Source: Firmicutes bacterium UBA5499 (GTDB lineage: Bacteria > Bacillota > DTU084). From it: a stretch of DNA of 6,030 nucleotides. The notes under the pieces were generated by a model. That model saw only the letters and a program-made list of their open reading frames with translations, was not told the origin of the DNA and searched no databases. Shown in pieces: positions 4,315 to 6,030 of the stretch. The DNA lies in contig DIPB01000009.1 of NCBI GenBank assembly GCA_002426275.1, positions 826 to 6,855 of the forward strand. The letters run 5' to 3'. The position numbers and the translations under genes are program-made. Every line of letters begins with the position of its first letter. Positions within the stretch are counted from its first letter, which is position 1.

Positions 4315-6030
4315 ATGAAGAAGAGACTGACTTTATGGTTAGTGGCGGCGTTGCTGGTTGCAGCCTCATTTGGCAGCGCGGCGGCTGCCGTGCGCAGCGA
4401 GGTGTTAACGCATCAAAGCGCTGCGCTTGGTCGCGAGCAAAAATTCCAAATATTTTATCCGCAGCTCTTTAATCCGAACCGTAAGTATCCTGTACTCTAC
4501 TTACTGCACGGAGCCGGCGGTTCGTACAACCAATGGGCTTCCCGGGGCACTTTGGGCGAAATCCTTGAGCGTTATGAGATGTTTGTGGTTTTGCCGGACG
4601 GCGATAAGACCAGCTGGTATGTAGACAGTCCCACCACTGATTCAAAATATGAATCATACATCATCCGAGACCTAATCCCTTATATCGATCGAAAATTCCC
4701 CACTGTTTCGGACCGAAAATACCGAGCCATCAGCGGGTTGAGCATGGGAGGCCATGGAGCTATCACTTTGGCAATTAAACATCCGGATCTCTTCGCTTCC
4801 GCATCATCTCTCAGCGGCATCATGGATATTGTGCGTCATCCCAATGAGTGGGGGATCGCCGCGCGGCTTGGGAGCAGGGATGAGAACCTGTCCTTGTGGA
4901 AGGCTAACTGCGCTTTGAATTTGCTTGAGAGCTGGCAGGGAAACCCTCCCGTAGCGTTATTCACTTCCTGCGGCGTGGATGATTTTGCTCTGCAGGAGAA
5001 CCGGGACTTTGCGCACAAGATGGAAGAGCTCAAGATTCCGCACCTGTATGTGGAACATCCCGGCGCTCATACCATGGACTATTGGCTAGGACACATCGAA
5101 GAGCATCTGCTTTTCCATAATTACTATTTTCGCAAACAAGACACATTAGTCGTGCCGGCTGGGGAGAGCATCAGTTTTTACCTTCCCATTAATGTGCAGA
5201 AAGAGGGGAAAATATCTGCCGATCTACCGGCCGGTTGGCAGCTGGCAGAGGCTGCGTTTCCCGCGGAGAGCAACATGGTTCAACTAAAGCTGCGCGTGGC
5301 GGCCGACGCCCCAAGCAAAATCTATTTTTTGCCATTCTATCCTGTCTGCGGCGGCGAAAAGCTTCCTGCCATTACCCAAAAGATACAGGTAAGCGAGCCG
5401 CTTGCCGTGCGCGTCCGGCCGGCTTGGCGAGGAGAATGGCAGCTGAACATAAACGTGGAGAATCTCACTCGCACTCAAACGCTATCCGGGCAATTGAAGC
5501 TCAACCAACCGCTTCAGAGCGCTGTGGCTATTTCCGGTTTGGCGCCTGGCGAAAGTCGGAGTTTTTCCGTTCCTGCCGGCAATGTTGTTGCCGGGCAAGT
5601 GTATCCTCTGGAAGTCCTGACCACTTTGGCGAGCGGCTATGAGAAGAAGCTCTCTGGGCCTGTGTCTTTTCTCGGGGCGGCTAAGGTATCTGAGCAGCCT
5701 TCCTTTGACGGCGACTTGAGCAAGTGGGCGGCTTTGACGCCGGGATTTAAGCTGGATACTAAAGCGCAGGTGAAAAATATCCCAGACTGGAAAGGGATCC
5801 AAGATCTTAGCGGTGTAGGTTACCTCCTGTGGGATGAGAAAAATCTCTACCTCGCAGTACAGGTGCAGGACGATGTACATTTTCAAACCGGTTCAGGCGA
5901 TGACATCTGGGCTGGCGACAGCGTACAATTTGCCATTGATCCGTCCGCCGCTGCGGGCAGCGGAGACGGCTGGCATGAATATGGTTTTGCGCTCAGTGGC
6001 TCTACCCTCGGCTGGCGTTGGCTGGCAGCA
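4315..6030 (+). CDS. Secreted esterase-D-type alpha/beta hydrolase with C-terminal CBM9-like module (3' end outside window)
   Basis: The frame is open from ATG 4315 to the window end (572 codons, no stop). Residues 1-25 are a signal peptide: KKR, a hydrophobic core of about 15 residues, then an Ala-rich cleavage site near 24-25. Residues about 30-272 form an esterase-D/feruloyl-esterase-like hydrolase. The oxyanion region is LLHGAGGSYNQW (63-74), the nucleophile S143 sits in GLSMGGHGA, the acid is probably D223 (CGVDDF), and the catalytic H252 is in PGAHTMDYW. Residues about 276-455 are beta-rich, Ig-like linker sequence. From about 457 a CBM9-like module begins: FDGDLSKW (464-471), LLWDEKNLYLAVQVQDD (504-520) and WAGDSVQFAIDP (532-543). 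It is likely exported and removes acyl groups (acetyl or feruloyl) from a plant polysaccharide to which the CBM9-like part binds. Carboxylesterase chemistry is well supported; the exact ester is not. The total length is unknown. Confidence 0.9.
   Translation, partial: MKKRLTLWLVAALLVAASFGSAAAAVRSEVLTHQSAALGREQKFQIFYPQLFNPNRKYPVLYLLHGAGGSYNQWASRGTLGEILERYEMFVVLPDGDKTSWYVDSPTTDSKYESYIIRDLIPYIDRKFPTVSDRKYRAISGLSMGGHGAITLAIKHPDLFASASSLSGIMDIVRHPNEWGIAARLGSRDENLSLWKANCALNLLESWQGNPPVALFTSCGVDDFALQENRDFAHKMEELKIPHLYVEHPGAHTMDYWLGHIEEHLLFHNYYFRKQDTLVVPAGESISFYLPINVQKEGKISADLPAGWQLAEAAFPAESNMVQLKLRVAADAPSKIYFLPFYPVCGGEKLPAITQKIQVSEPLAVRVRPAWRGEWQLNINVENLTRTQTLSGQLKLNQPLQSAVAISGLAPGESRSFSVPAGNVVAGQVYPLEVLTTLASGYEKKLSGPVSFLGAAKVSEQPSFDGDLSKWAALTPGFKLDTKAQVKNIPDWKGIQDLSGVGYLLWDEKNLYLAVQVQDDVHFQTGSGDDIWAGDSVQFAIDPSAAAGSGDGWHEYGFALSGSTLGWRWLAA

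Noticed and set aside
5235..5886. Two overlapping ORFs of about 134 aa, on plus (5235-5642) and minus (5482-5886)
   Set aside because: Both are shadows of the esterase/CBM9 reading frame, which is open through the whole stretch and has recognisable domains.

Overview
The window looks like part of a bacterial carbohydrate-catabolism locus. Strong purine-rich AGGAGG-type ribosome sites, a compact operon with abutting genes, a GTG start and a LacI-family repressor in front of catabolic genes suggest a Bacillota-type, probably plant-polysaccharide-using bacterium. The sequence alone does not fix the taxon. No rRNA, tRNA, CRISPR array or transposase is visible.

Layout: (1) 1-672, plus strand: the C-terminal 223 codons of a Gfo/Idh/MocA-family NAD(P)-dependent oxidoreductase whose start lies before the window, followed by a probable stem-loop terminator at 678-701. 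(2) 709-1026, minus strand: a short ORF that is essentially only the AraC-type double helix-turn-helix DNA-binding domain. Coding-like sequence continues upstream to an in-frame stop at 1078-1080, so this looks like the remnant of a longer regulator. (3) 1081-1241: an intergenic stretch with a perfect 12-bp inverted repeat (1105-1140) and, just before the next gene, three alternating TGACAC/GTGTCA half-sites (1204-1222) that look like an autoregulatory LacI-type operator. (4) 1242-4146, plus strand: a tight three-gene operon of LacI-family regulator, TIM-barrel sugar phosphate isomerase/epimerase-like protein and a second Gfo/Idh/MocA oxidoreductase, with 0 and 1 bp between genes. (5) 4147-4314: a 168-bp gap with a perfect TATAAT but no clear -35. 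(6) 4315 to the window end: a secreted esterase-D-type alpha/beta hydrolase joined to a beta-rich linker region and a CBM9-like carbohydrate-binding module, cut off by the window edge.

Taken together, the secreted esterase would act on an acylated plant glycan or glycoside outside the cell. The released sugar or glycoside would be processed inside by a sugar dehydrogenase (Gfo/Idh/MocA) and a TIM-barrel isomerase/epimerase or lyase, under a repressor that senses a related sugar. The pairing of Gfo/Idh/MocA enzymes with an AP-endonuclease-2-like TIM barrel recalls oxidation-dependent (3-keto) glycoside cleavage systems. This is the most interesting hypothesis here, but it remains an inference. 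No transporter or classical glycoside hydrolase is seen in the window.
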